Positions 8,491 to 16,786 of a DNA stretch of 64,000 bases are shown in pieces. Below the pieces are notes generated by a model. It had not been told where the DNA came from, did not search any database, and saw only the letters and a program-made list of their open reading frames with translations. Every line of letters begins with the position of its first letter. Position 1 is the stretch's first letter. This stretch comes from DZBG01 sp049241565. Lineage in GTDB: Bacteria; Bdellovibrionota; Bacteriovoracia; Bacteriovoracales; Bacteriovoracaceae. The translations under genes and the position numbers were made by a program. The DNA is taken from contig JBMLQL010000009.1 of NCBI GenBank assembly GCA_049241565.1, forward strand, positions 62,001 through 126,000, given 5' to 3'.

Positions 8491-9195
8491 ATGCATGGTG
8501 GATTAAACATTTGGCAAATTTTATGGGAATCAGGAGTGGTTGTAAAAATCGTTCTTCTTATCCTTGTTGCTTCTTCTGTCATTTCTTGGACTATTGTTTT
8601 ACAAAAATACAAACAATTGAAACTTATCAATGAGTCGAATGAAAAGTTCTTTGCCTTTTTTAAAGGTTCAAACTCCATGTCTGAAATTCTTCATCAGGCC
8701 ACTGAGCACCACGATTCAACATTTAGTCTGATTTTTCGTAAGGGCTATGAAGAGTTAAATAAAGTCAGTGAAAAATTAGGACATGCAGGAAAATCTTCGA
8801 TCGGAGAGTACTTCAGCAATAACGGATTTCAATCCTTAGAGCGCGCCATGAAAAATGGCTATAACCAGGCCAATGAGAAAATGGAATTCCAAGTGGCAAC
8901 TCTGGCCAGTATTGGATCTATTACTCCATTCATTGGATTATTCGGAACAGTCTGGGGGATTATTGATGCCTTCTCTGGACTCTCTACTGGAGGGGGATCA
9001 ATTGAAGCAGTAGCTCCTGGTATTGCTGAGGCCCTTGTGGCCACGGCCGTTGGTCTAGCGGCTGCGATTCCAGCGGTTTGGTTTTTTAACTATTTCAATA
9101 ACCAAATTTCTCGAACAAATTCTCAAATGGAATCATTTTCACAAGACTTCCTTAATCTTATTGAGCGATCAATCTTGATTGGGAAGAGAGACTAA
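8491..9195 (+). CDS. tolQ: Tol-Pal system proton channel subunit TolQ
   Basis: A MotA/TolQ/ExbB-family inner-membrane protein of 234 residues. It has an N-terminal membrane helix (VKIVLLILVASSVISWTIVL) and the conserved helices ATLASIGSITPFIGLFGTVWGI and APGIAEALVATAVGLAAAIPAV. TolQ and TolR form the proton-driven motor that energises TolA, needed for outer-membrane constriction at division. ATG 8491 is chosen because GGGAAGGAT stands just upstream and the N-terminus then matches TolQ. It is followed at once by tolR, tolA and tolB, which separates it from exbB. Confidence 0.93.
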   Translation: MHGGLNIWQILWESGVVVKIVLLILVASSVISWTIVLQKYKQLKLINESNEKFFAFFKGSNSMSEILHQATEHHDSTFSLIFRKGYEELNKVSEKLGHAGKSSIGEYFSNNGFQSLERAMKNGYNQANEKMEFQVATLASIGSITPFIGLFGTVWGIIDAFSGLSTGGGSIEAVAPGIAEALVATAVGLAAAIPAVWFFNYFNNQISRTNSQMESFSQDFLNLIERSILIGKRD

Positions 9196-9207
9196 AGGAA
9201 TTAAATC

Positions 9208-9621
9208 ATGGGAATGAACACTGGGAATAAAAAAGGCCCTGTTTCAGATATTAACGTCACTCCTTTAGTGGATGTGATGTTAGTGCTTCTCGTTATCTTT
9301 ATGGTGACGGCGCCAATGATGTTCAGTGGAATTCAACTTAAATTGCCTAAGACTCAAAAAGTAAGCAGTTTAAACCTGAACTCTGAGCTTGTGATTCTCT
9401 CGATCACAGATTCAGAACGCTATTTTATTGGGAAAGAACCAGTCGATTCAAAAGTCTTAGTTCAAAAGATTAATGAAGAGCTTACAAAAAATAAAACAGA
9501 TGTGATTTATATCCGCGCTGACTATCAGTTGAAGTATGAAAAAGTGGCCAAGCTTATTTCGAGTTTAAAGAAAGCTGGAATCTCAAATATTGCACTCGTC
9601 ACAGAGATTGAGAATAAATAA
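9208..9621 (+). CDS. tolR: Tol-Pal system protein TolR
   Basis: An ExbD/TolR-family protein of 137 residues. The N-terminal motif ISDINVTPLVDVMLVLLVIF-type segment is present, with the membrane aspartate in PLVDVMLVLLVIFMV that carries protons. A periplasmic domain follows (residues about 40-137). SD AGGAATTAAATC precedes ATG 9208. Works with TolQ as the motor. Twelve bases after tolQ. Confidence 0.93.
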   Translation: MGMNTGNKKGPVSDINVTPLVDVMLVLLVIFMVTAPMMFSGIQLKLPKTQKVSSLNLNSELVILSITDSERYFIGKEPVDSKVLVQKINEELTKNKTDVIYIRADYQLKYEKVAKLISSLKKAGISNIALVTEIENK

Positions 9622-9623
9622 TT

Positions 9624-10436
9624 ATGTATAGCTACCAAGCCGAGCAACAAAAATTTTGGAAGAATCTAGGCCTCTCCCTTGTGGGACATGGTCTGTTTAT
9701 TCTAATTGCTCTTTTAGTTGGTAAGCTTTCATTTTCTCTTTTTGGTGGGAATGAAAAAATTGAAATTATTCGTGCCGCTGTCAGAGTGGATGTGGTGGGT
9801 ATGCCAAAATACACACTTCAGGAATTGAAGGAAATTCAAAAAAAGATTGCTGATGATCCTATCCAGCCAGCCGAAGCCTCAAAAGGGGCCCAAGAGCCTG
9901 TGGCCAAAAAAGAAGAGCCTAAAGAAGACGTTATTAAAGAAGGTGATCTTGTTATTAAAGAGCAAGATAAAACAAAAAAGAAGTCCTCGCTTGGATCACT
10001 CCTTGCTAATTACTCAGATAAAAAAGTGAAGGCGAAGGAAGTTAAGCAAGGTTCAAAAGAAGGAACGGGGAAAGATCTAGACGCTCTTATTATCGAGGGG
10101 AATAGATTGAGTAAGGGATCAAGTCTAGTTGGTGACTATTCAGATACTGAAAACTCAGCTTATGTGAGTTATGTTCAGGCCATCCCTGAACTTATTAAGC
10201 CTTACTGGAAACTACCTAGTTATCTCTTAGAAAAAAAATTACAGTGTCGTATTCGAGTCTATATTGGTGCCAACGGGCAAATCATTAAAACAGAAGTGTA
10301 TGAAACAAGTGGTCAGCCAGAGTTTGATACTCGTGCTCAAATGGCGATCAAAAGTGCTGCTCCTTTTCCAAGTCCAGCCGCGGATGTTGTTTCTCCGTTG
10401 TCTAGGTCTGGTGTTATCTTAGGTTTCCCACTCTAA
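9624..10436 (+). CDS. tolA: TolA/TonB-like energy-transducing protein
   Basis: A 270-residue protein with an N-terminal membrane anchor (LGLSLVGHGLFILIALLVG, about 15-33). A lysine/glutamate-rich linker spans about residues 75-165. The C-terminal TonB/TolA domain holds YVSYVQAIPELIKPYWKLPSYL and IKTEVYETSGQPEFD, typical of the family. It reaches across the periplasm to TolB/Pal and the outer membrane. The linker is shorter than in Escherichia coli TolA. It starts two bases after the tolR stop with only a weak SD, so coupling is likely. Confidence 0.88.
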   Translation: MYSYQAEQQKFWKNLGLSLVGHGLFILIALLVGKLSFSLFGGNEKIEIIRAAVRVDVVGMPKYTLQELKEIQKKIADDPIQPAEASKGAQEPVAKKEEPKEDVIKEGDLVIKEQDKTKKKSSLGSLLANYSDKKVKAKEVKQGSKEGTGKDLDALIIEGNRLSKGSSLVGDYSDTENSAYVSYVQAIPELIKPYWKLPSYLLEKKLQCRIRVYIGANGQIIKTEVYETSGQPEFDTRAQMAIKSAAPFPSPAADVVSPLSRSGVILGFPL

Positions 10437-10446
10437 AGAGGTTGTT

Positions 10447-11811
10447 ATGAAAAAAATTATTCTTAGTCTCGTTATCCTGATGTTTTCTTTTAATATTTTG
10501 GCCCAAGAAGGGGCAGTCATTATTGCAGTAGGTGAAGCAGAACAAGATAAAGACAAACTTGTTGTTGATGACTCTGAGTTTGGATCAATCTCTTCAGATA
10601 ATAAAAAATTGGCCCTTGAATTAATTGATATTATTCGCAACGATTTTAACTTCTATAAACACAAATTTAATAATGTTGATTATAAAGACAAAGGGAAAAA
10701 CTCTTTCTCAACAGTTCTTTTTGATAAATGGACTGAAGATGGTGTGACTTATTTAGTGGCCTCAAAAGCCGAGAACAAAGGGGCAGGGATCGAGTTTAGT
10801 GTAAAAGTATATAATACTCTTACAAAAACCATCGCTCTTTCTACTTCGGCCAGCCTGACTAAATCTCAGCTTCGTGAAGTGGGCCATCGTTTGAGCGATG
10901 CTATTTACCGCTCGATTACTGGTAAGCCTTCAGTCTTTCTCTCAAAGATCGTTTTTATCTCAGATCGTAGCTCAGTAGGAAAAGATAAAAGAAAAGAACT
11001 CTATCTAATGGACTTCGATGGGAATCGTGTGGAGCGCCTGACAAGCTTTAACTCCATGGTTCTCTCTCCCTCTGTAAGTCCTGACAATACAAGAATCATG
11101 TTCTCTCTTATTGCCAGTCATAAAGAAACATCTCAGAAAAAAGTCAGAACGATTAAAAATATCGATTTAATGATGCTTGATTTGAGAACAAAAAAAGTTT
11201 CAACCCTTTCAGCTCGTCCAGGTATTAACTCTGGCGCCATTTTTACCGCTGATGGTGAGAGAATGTATGTGACTCTCTCTTATGGTGGAAACGCAGATAT
11301 TTATGAGATGGGACTCACTGGTGAGAAAATGAGAAAGGTGACTTCTCATTATGCTGACGATGTGGATCCTTCGGTGACAGCTGACGGCGCACTCATGACA
11401 TTTCTTTCAAGCAGATCAGGTCGCGCCCATATCTATACAACAGACCCTCGCGAAACTGAGAAGAATATGAAACGTATCTCATTTGTAGGTCAGTTCAATG
11501 CAACTCCACGTCTCTCACCCGATGGAAAAGAAATCGTCTTTGCCTCTTGGGTAGATGGACTCTTCGATCTTTACCGTATCGACGCTCAAGGAAATAACCT
11601 CTTCAGATTAACTAAAGACTTTGGTTCTAATGAGGAGCCTGTTTATTCTCCAGATGGTGAATTTGTCGTTTTCACCTCACGTCGAGTGATCAATAGCCGT
11701 AAGGCCGTCCAAGATATCTGGATCATGAACCGTGAAGGGGAGATTCTAGGCCAATTAACCCAAGATTTTGGGGAGTGCTTTTCGCCACAATGGACTAACT
11801 TATCGAAATAA
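10447..11811 (+). CDS. tolB: Tol-Pal periplasmic beta-propeller protein TolB
   Basis: A 454-residue protein with a signal peptide (about 1-19, ending FNILAQ), an N-terminal TolB domain, and a C-terminal six-bladed propeller. The propeller repeats are recognisable: SPSVSPDNTRIMF, GAIFTADGERMYV, DPSVTADGALMTF, TPRLSPDGKEIVFAS and EPVYSPDGEFVVFTS. It binds Pal and the end of TolA. SD AGAGG is seven bases upstream. The operon ends here: no pal (peptidoglycan-binding lipoprotein) follows, which is unusual. Confidence 0.93.
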   Translation: MKKIILSLVILMFSFNILAQEGAVIIAVGEAEQDKDKLVVDDSEFGSISSDNKKLALELIDIIRNDFNFYKHKFNNVDYKDKGKNSFSTVLFDKWTEDGVTYLVASKAENKGAGIEFSVKVYNTLTKTIALSTSASLTKSQLREVGHRLSDAIYRSITGKPSVFLSKIVFISDRSSVGKDKRKELYLMDFDGNRVERLTSFNSMVLSPSVSPDNTRIMFSLIASHKETSQKKVRTIKNIDLMMLDLRTKKVSTLSARPGINSGAIFTADGERMYVTLSYGGNADIYEMGLTGEKMRKVTSHYADDVDPSVTADGALMTFLSSRSGRAHIYTTDPRETEKNMKRISFVGQFNATPRLSPDGKEIVFASWVDGLFDLYRIDAQGNNLFRLTKDFGSNEEPVYSPDGEFVVFTSRRVINSRKAVQDIWIMNREGEILGQLTQDFGECFSPQWTNLSK

Positions 11812-11854
11812 CTAAAAAAATTGAAAAATCTTTAAACAGTTGAGAGAAATAGTC

Positions 11855-11883
11855 TTGTAAAAAATTCATGCAGCGTGTAATAT
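11855..11883 (+). promoter_or_regulatory. Candidate sigma-70 promoter for the NtrC-like gene
   Basis: TTGTAA (11855-11860), a 17-base spacer, then TAATAT (11878-11883). It lies in the 135-base gap after tolB and gives a leader of about 55 bases before ATG 11947. Confidence 0.5.
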
Positions 11884-11946
11884 CTTCTTAATAACGCAAT
11901 GTGTAAAAAATAAACACTTTTGTACTTAACCTGTTAAGGAGATTCC

Positions 11947-13440
11947 ATGAAAGCAGCTCAACTAAGCAACGAACTATCTACTCTTTGTACAGTTCTTCTT
12001 TCAAACCTCAATGAAGTTGTATTCTTTTCAAAGATCACTGGCCAAATTCATGACATGACTGGCGAATATAAGGTTCAAGGTTTTGTGGCCCTTAATGATG
12101 GTTCAACAAGACTTATCGCTGAAAATGGTCACTCAGTAAATGAAGTGATCCTTGCTAAAGGTCAGGGTCTTTCAGGTTACTCTTCACGTATTAAAAGAGC
12201 TTATTATTCAAATTCAGTTAAAAGAGATCCTATTGCTTCAACTTCTAAAAGAGAAGACTGTGTAGAAGCTGAACTTTGTGTACCGATGATGGTAGATGGA
12301 TCAGTTATTGGAACAATCAATATCCAATCAATTAATAAAGACCGTCAGTTTAATGAGTCTGATATCGCGATGATCAATGATGTTTTAAATGCCATCAATG
12401 CTCCACTTCGCAATATGCATATGTTCCTTGTTGCTCAAAATCTTAACAAAGAACTTATGGCCAAGATTGAGTCAAAAGAAAAAGAACTTTCAAGCAGAAT
12501 TGAAGTTCGCTCACATATCCAAGAAGGTGAGTGTCAACTTATCGGTCACTCTAAGAAATTCCTAGATGTTGTGGCCCTTGCCCGCAAGGTTGCTCCTCAG
12601 GATTTTCCTGTTCTTCTAGAAGGAAATCACGGTGTAGGAAAGAAGCAACTTGCTCGTAAAATTCACCAGTGGTCAGCTCGTAAAGGTGCTTGTGTCCTTG
12701 CTAACTGTTCAGCTTTCACAGAAGCGCAAATGGACAGAGAGCTTTTTGGTAAGAATGGTCTTTTCGTTCAAGCTAATGGTGGAACACTTATTATTGATGA
12801 AATTGGATCACTTACTCTTAATATTCAGTCAAAAATCCTTCGCACACTTGTTGCGGGAGAAATGATGACTGTTGATTCTGATGAGCGCGTTCTTCTTAAC
12901 GTACGCCTTGTCGTAACAAGCAAAATTCTTCTTAAATCACTAGTTGATGCTGGAACATTTAAAGAAGATCTTTACTACAGACTTAATACCGTTCACGCGA
13001 TGATTCCTTCACTTCGTGACCGTCAAGAAGATATCAAGCACCTTGCTGAGCACTTCCTTAATGGAAAACGTGGTAACGGAGAGGCTAAAATCCTTACTTC
13101 AGCTGCTCTTGAGAAACTTTGTGGATACTTTTGGCCAGGAAACGCTCACGAACTTAAAAATGTAATGGAAAGAACATATATCCTTTCTGAAGGTCAATAT
13201 ATTGAAGCTGACCACCTTCCTGAATTTGCTAAAGAAGAAGTTCAAGAAGTTGTAGAAGAAGTAGTGATCAAGTTTTCTGAAATGACGCTTTTTGACCTTG
13301 AGAAAAAGCATATTATTGATACTTTAGATCACCTTAACGGGAATAAGACACGTGCCGCAAAAGCTCTTGGGATTACAGTTAAGACGCTATACAACAAGCT
13401 TCATAGCTATGGTCTTATCGAAGCTCGTGAACTTCAATAA
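11947..13440 (+). CDS. GAF / AAA+ / Fis-type regulator, NtrC-like but without the GAFTGA loop
   Basis: A 497-residue regulator. Residues about 10-160 form a GAF-like sensor and 165-190 a coiled link. Residues about 195-420 form a sigma-54-activator-type AAA+ domain, and 445-497 a Fis-type helix-turn-helix (NGNKTRAAKALGITVKTLYN). Walker A is GNHGVGKK (226-233) and Walker B LIIDEI (281-286). The stretch between ELFG (265-268) and FVQANGGTL (273-281) is only four residues. The family normally has about 20 there, including GAFTGA, the sigma-54 contact. Sensor I reads VTSK and the arginine-finger segment FKEDLYYRLN. A sigma-54 role is therefore doubtful. SD AAGGAG precedes ATG 11947. Confidence 0.85.
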   Translation: MKAAQLSNELSTLCTVLLSNLNEVVFFSKITGQIHDMTGEYKVQGFVALNDGSTRLIAENGHSVNEVILAKGQGLSGYSSRIKRAYYSNSVKRDPIASTSKREDCVEAELCVPMMVDGSVIGTINIQSINKDRQFNESDIAMINDVLNAINAPLRNMHMFLVAQNLNKELMAKIESKEKELSSRIEVRSHIQEGECQLIGHSKKFLDVVALARKVAPQDFPVLLEGNHGVGKKQLARKIHQWSARKGACVLANCSAFTEAQMDRELFGKNGLFVQANGGTLIIDEIGSLTLNIQSKILRTLVAGEMMTVDSDERVLLNVRLVVTSKILLKSLVDAGTFKEDLYYRLNTVHAMIPSLRDRQEDIKHLAEHFLNGKRGNGEAKILTSAALEKLCGYFWPGNAHELKNVMERTYILSEGQYIEADHLPEFAKEEVQEVVEEVVIKFSEMTLFDLEKKHIIDTLDHLNGNKTRAAKALGITVKTLYNKLHSYGLIEARELQ

Positions 13441-13495
13441 GCTTTGGTTGAAGAGTTAGAGTAAAAACAGTAAAATAGCTAGATAGGAGACTTAT

Positions 13496-13699
13496 ATGTC
13501 AAAAGTAGAAACACCAGTAGTAGACGGAAAACCAGTGGAAATTACGATTAAGAATTTTCGCTCGAACGCAGATATTGAAAACTTTTATCGATACATCCAT
13601 GACAATGGACTACGTCGCGAAGCTTTTATGATGATGGAATATGCCATCAGCAAAATCACAAAAGCGAAAAAAGGTAAAAAATCTAAAACGCTTCAATAA
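13496..13699 (+). CDS. Small basic-tailed protein, unknown
   Basis: A 67-residue soluble protein with an SD (TAGGAGAC) before ATG 13496 and a perfect terminator 13 bases after the stop, so it has its own 3' end. The middle (NADIENFYRYIHDNGLRREAFMMM) looks helical. The C-terminus is rich in lysine (KAKKGKKSKTLQ). No family is recognised. It may be cotranscribed with the preceding regulator, 55 bases upstream. Confidence 0.72.
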   Translation: MSKVETPVVDGKPVEITIKNFRSNADIENFYRYIHDNGLRREAFMMMEYAISKITKAKKGKKSKTLQ

Positions 13700-13712
13700 T
13701 AGTTTTATTTAT

Positions 13713-13749
13713 AAAGGGCCTCTCATGCTGAGAGGCCCTTTCTTTTTTT
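13713..13749 (+). terminator. Strong Rho-independent terminator
   Basis: A perfect 13-bp stem: AAAGGGCCTCTCA (13713-13725), loop TGC, TGAGAGGCCCTTT (13729-13741), followed by CTTTTTTT. The next start codon is only about a dozen bases beyond the T tract. Confidence 0.93.
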
Positions 13750-13761
13750 CTACGGATTTAC

Positions 13762-15189
13762 ATGGAAGTTTATAGCAAAAACAAAATCATCTACGATCCT
13801 CTTTATGGATTTGTGAATCTCACAAACCTTGAATGGGAAATCATCCATACTCCATTTTATCAGCGCCTTCGTTGGATTAAACAATTAGGTTTTACCTGTT
13901 ATACATTTCCAGGAGCCGAGCATTCGCGTTTTGGACATTCAATTGGTGTGATGTTTAATGCTCATAAAATTTTACAACGTCTCGGCAAGGCCGTGACAGA
14001 TAGTGATCTTTTTGATGATAAGGTCCAGTCTCCCGAAAAAGCTTTTCATCAATCTCTTCGTCTGGCGGCTCTTCTGCATGATCTGGGAACATTCATGTTC
14101 TCTCATACTACAGAGATGGCCTATATCCGTTATGGAGAAACCACAAACGATAAAAATGGAAAGGGACATCCAGATGATCATGAGCATTTAGGTTCATATA
14201 TTATCAAGAACACTGATTATGAAGGTGGGATCACTTATATTCTGAAGCAGTATCGTCTTGATCCTCAGAAAATTTCAAATCTCGTCAAAGGGATTGATCC
14301 GAACATGCTGGCCAATCAAGTTCTTCATTCAGAGATTGATTGTGATCGTATGGATTATCTTCTTCGTGATGCTCACTATACTGGGATTAAGTACGGAACT
14401 TATGACCGTGATTATCTTTTGCATCATTTTAAATGTGTAAATATTAATGGCCAGGATATCGTTGCCATTAATCATAATGCTCTTCATGCTGTGGAAGATT
14501 TTTTAATGGCCCGGTTTGCGTGGTATTCTCAAGTGATTCGTTCTGCTCGAGGCGCGCGTTTTGACGCTATTGCTGAGGAGATTACGTTCTATCTTCTTGA
14601 GAAAAACAAAATCTATAGTTACTCACAATTGATGGATATGATTGCCCATGATCCTCATAAGTTTTATGGGTTTAATGATCAGTATTTTATGAGCCAAGTT
14701 CATCAATATTATATGGCCGGAGACTTTGATAAAAATCCTCGTATCAAAGACATGGCCTATAGATTACTTTTCTCTATTCCACCAAGAACAGTAAAGTGTG
14801 ATGAGTTCAAGCAAAGAATGCTGAATCAAGATGAAGACCAGGTTTATGAAAAGATTCTTAAGAAGGCCTATGATAAGGTGAAAGAGATTCAGGACCTTCT
14901 TAAAAAGAAAGGAACAGAGAAAGACTGGATTCTGGTTGATATTCCGAAAAAGAATATTATTTTTGTTAAAAGCCGTAAAAAAATCGTGAAATCTAAAACT
15001 CAAGATAATCTTCTTCTTGAACGTGATCCGGCCAAAATCCTTATGGATAATGGAGACGTCTACCTTTTAGGGGATGTGGAAAACTCTGTGATCGCTGAGC
15101 TTCAGAATAAATTTAATTTTGTTCCTAATGTTTATTGCTCTGATTCGGCCTACGAGTTGCTGAAAGCAGAGGGCATTATAACCCATTGA
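13762..15189 (+). CDS. HD-domain phosphohydrolase, SAMHD1/dGTPase-like (COG1078)
   Basis: A 475-residue cytosolic metal-dependent phosphohydrolase. The metal ligands are visible in HSRFGHSIGV (residues about 53-62), in ALLHDLGTFMFSH (HD pair near residue 106), and in HSEIDCDRMDYLLRDAHYTG, the family hallmark. The N-terminus KIIYDPLYGFVNL matches relatives, so ATG 13762 is right even though no SD precedes it. Relatives cleave dNTPs or nucleotides. The substrate here is unknown. The C-terminal 150 residues are lysine-rich and specific to this subgroup. Confidence 0.85.
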   Translation: MEVYSKNKIIYDPLYGFVNLTNLEWEIIHTPFYQRLRWIKQLGFTCYTFPGAEHSRFGHSIGVMFNAHKILQRLGKAVTDSDLFDDKVQSPEKAFHQSLRLAALLHDLGTFMFSHTTEMAYIRYGETTNDKNGKGHPDDHEHLGSYIIKNTDYEGGITYILKQYRLDPQKISNLVKGIDPNMLANQVLHSEIDCDRMDYLLRDAHYTGIKYGTYDRDYLLHHFKCVNINGQDIVAINHNALHAVEDFLMARFAWYSQVIRSARGARFDAIAEEITFYLLEKNKIYSYSQLMDMIAHDPHKFYGFNDQYFMSQVHQYYMAGDFDKNPRIKDMAYRLLFSIPPRTVKCDEFKQRMLNQDEDQVYEKILKKAYDKVKEIQDLLKKKGTEKDWILVDIPKKNIIFVKSRKKIVKSKTQDNLLLERDPAKILMDNGDVYLLGDVENSVIAELQNKFNFVPNVYCSDSAYELLKAEGIITH

Positions 15190-15210
15190 TTTAGTCTGTT
15201 ATTGTGAGCT

Positions 15211-15239
15211 TTACGATCCCTTTTAAGACTCGGTACAAT
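15211..15239 (+). promoter_or_regulatory. Candidate sigma-70 promoter for the ftsE operon
   Basis: TTACGA (15211-15216), a 17-base spacer and TACAAT (15234-15239), in the gap before ftsE. A second TATAAT-like box follows nearby (about 15250) but lacks a -35. Confidence 0.5.
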
Positions 15240-15295
15240 AATTGCAGATTATATAATCACGAAGCTCTCAAGATGAGGGCAAGGTGGGTTCAAGG

Positions 15296-15997
15296 ATGAT
15301 AACTGGTCGAGCACTTTCTCAAAATTCTGCGCCTTTACGGCAATCTTACCTCTTTCACTTAGATAACTTGAGTGTAGAGTTCGGTGCCACTGCGGCCCTG
15401 CGCTCAGTTCAATTAACTATTTATCCTGGTGAAGTTTTGTTCGTGACTGGGCCTTCTGGTGCCGGAAAGACCACACTTCTTAGTGTGCTTGCTGGACATA
15501 TAGAAGGAACTTCAGGGAAGGCGATTCTTCCATTCATGAAATCAGAGAAGCATTTTGTCTCAACGGTCTTTCAGGACCTTCGTCTTCTTAATCGCAAGTC
15601 ATGTGAAGACAATCTTTGGCTGGCCTATGATGCTGGTGTCTACGCTTCTAAAACAGATTTCTATCAAGAGATGGAAACCTTGACTCGCCATCTTGGTATT
15701 CATGCTCAGCTAGGAAAGAAGATGGAAGATTGCAACGGTGGACTCAAACAAAAGATGGCCATGGTTCGAGCACTTCTGTGTAAACCGACGGCTCTTCTTG
15801 CCGATGAGCCTACAAGTTCTTTGGATAAAGATAATAGCTATAAGCTTTTTGAACTTCTCAATCACTACAATCATAAAAAAGGCCTTACAGTTGTGTGGGC
15901 CACTCATAATAAAGAGTTAATCAAACAATTTCCGGGCAAGATCGCGCATCTTGATCAGGGACGTTTAGTTTATTCGGGGCATGCATGTTTTATTTAA
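15296..15997 (+). CDS. ftsE: Cell-division ABC ATPase FtsE
   Basis: A 233-residue ABC ATPase. Walker A is GPSGAGKTT, the Q-loop lies at TVFQDLRLLNR, the signature is NGGLKQKMAMVRAL (a weakened LSGGQ), Walker B is ALLADEPT and the H-loop is WATHN. With FtsX it controls peptidoglycan hydrolases at the septum. The ftsX start overlaps its end by 13 bases and an envC-like gene follows, which fixes the identity. ATG 15296 is chosen for the AAGGTGG eight bases upstream; GTG 15284 is an alternative. It begins a seven-gene cluster. Confidence 0.9.
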   Translation: MITGRALSQNSAPLRQSYLFHLDNLSVEFGATAALRSVQLTIYPGEVLFVTGPSGAGKTTLLSVLAGHIEGTSGKAILPFMKSEKHFVSTVFQDLRLLNRKSCEDNLWLAYDAGVYASKTDFYQEMETLTRHLGIHAQLGKKMEDCNGGLKQKMAMVRALLCKPTALLADEPTSSLDKDNSYKLFELLNHYNHKKGLTVVWATHNKELIKQFPGKIAHLDQGRLVYSGHACFI

Positions 15998-16782
15998 AAG
16001 AATTTTTTAAAAGTATCGGTGATTCAGTTTTCCGTGGTTTTAGCTTTTTCTTCTTTAGCTGTTTACTTGCTTTTGCTCTCACTCATCGTCCATGGGTTCA
16101 AAATATTGTAGAGCAAGTGACTCCTGAAAAAATGGTGAGTCCTTATTTCAGTGTAGTGATTGACCAAAGTGTGGATAAGGATGCCTTTTTAGCAAAGGTT
16201 AAAAGACTTCCTGGTGTACAACTGGTTGATGATCGTGTGAATGAAGCCGCTCAAGAAAAACTTAATAAATTAGTCGCAGAATTGGGTGCAGATTATCAGA
16301 TGAGTGCACCAACAGAAATGATGACGGCCTTAAAAATCGTCATGACTGGCTCCATTTCTATGGAGAGTATGCAATTTATCAAAGCCCAGGTTGAAAGATC
16401 GGTTGGCAAGGAGCATTTAACTTCGGGAGAAATTAAATTTCCTGAAATTACAAAATCGATGAGCGGGCACCCCGTTTATTCTTTTCTTAAAAGCTCAGGG
16501 GCTTGGGGTGTGATTGGTCTTCTGACTCTTGGTTGGATTATTAGTTTTTGGCTTTGCTACGATACTTTCAGAACAAGAAGCTACTTAATTGAGCGCTATC
16601 AGCGTAAAAAATTCGTAGCCGCTAAGTCTATTGCCTCAGGACTTGGTGTTGTACTTCTTGGATTTATGGGCCTTGGCATTCTTAATGGAACTCTTAAAGT
16701 TTTTGATATTATCATCCTTCTTATGGTGTTTTCTGTTTTTTGGACTTTTTCAATGCAAGATTGGAAATGGAGAAATAATTAG
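15985..16782 (+). CDS. ftsX: Cell-division membrane protein FtsX
   Basis: A 265-residue protein. It has an N-terminal membrane helix (FFFFSCLLAFALTH), a periplasmic domain of about 130 residues, and three C-terminal membrane helices (WGVIGLLTLGWIISFWLCY, GLGVVLLGFMGLGIL, IIILLMVFSVFWTF). This is the FtsX/MacB-like half-transporter layout. It carries the conformational signal from FtsE to the periplasmic activator encoded next. The periplasmic part is divergent. It overlaps ftsE by 13 bases. Confidence 0.88.
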   Translation: MFYLKEFFKSIGDSVFRGFSFFFFSCLLAFALTHRPWVQNIVEQVTPEKMVSPYFSVVIDQSVDKDAFLAKVKRLPGVQLVDDRVNEAAQEKLNKLVAELGADYQMSAPTEMMTALKIVMTGSISMESMQFIKAQVERSVGKEHLTSGEIKFPEITKSMSGHPVYSFLKSSGAWGVIGLLTLGWIISFWLCYDTFRTRSYLIERYQRKKFVAAKSIASGLGVVLLGFMGLGILNGTLKVFDIIILLMVFSVFWTFSMQDWKWRNN

Positions 16783-16786
16783 TCTC

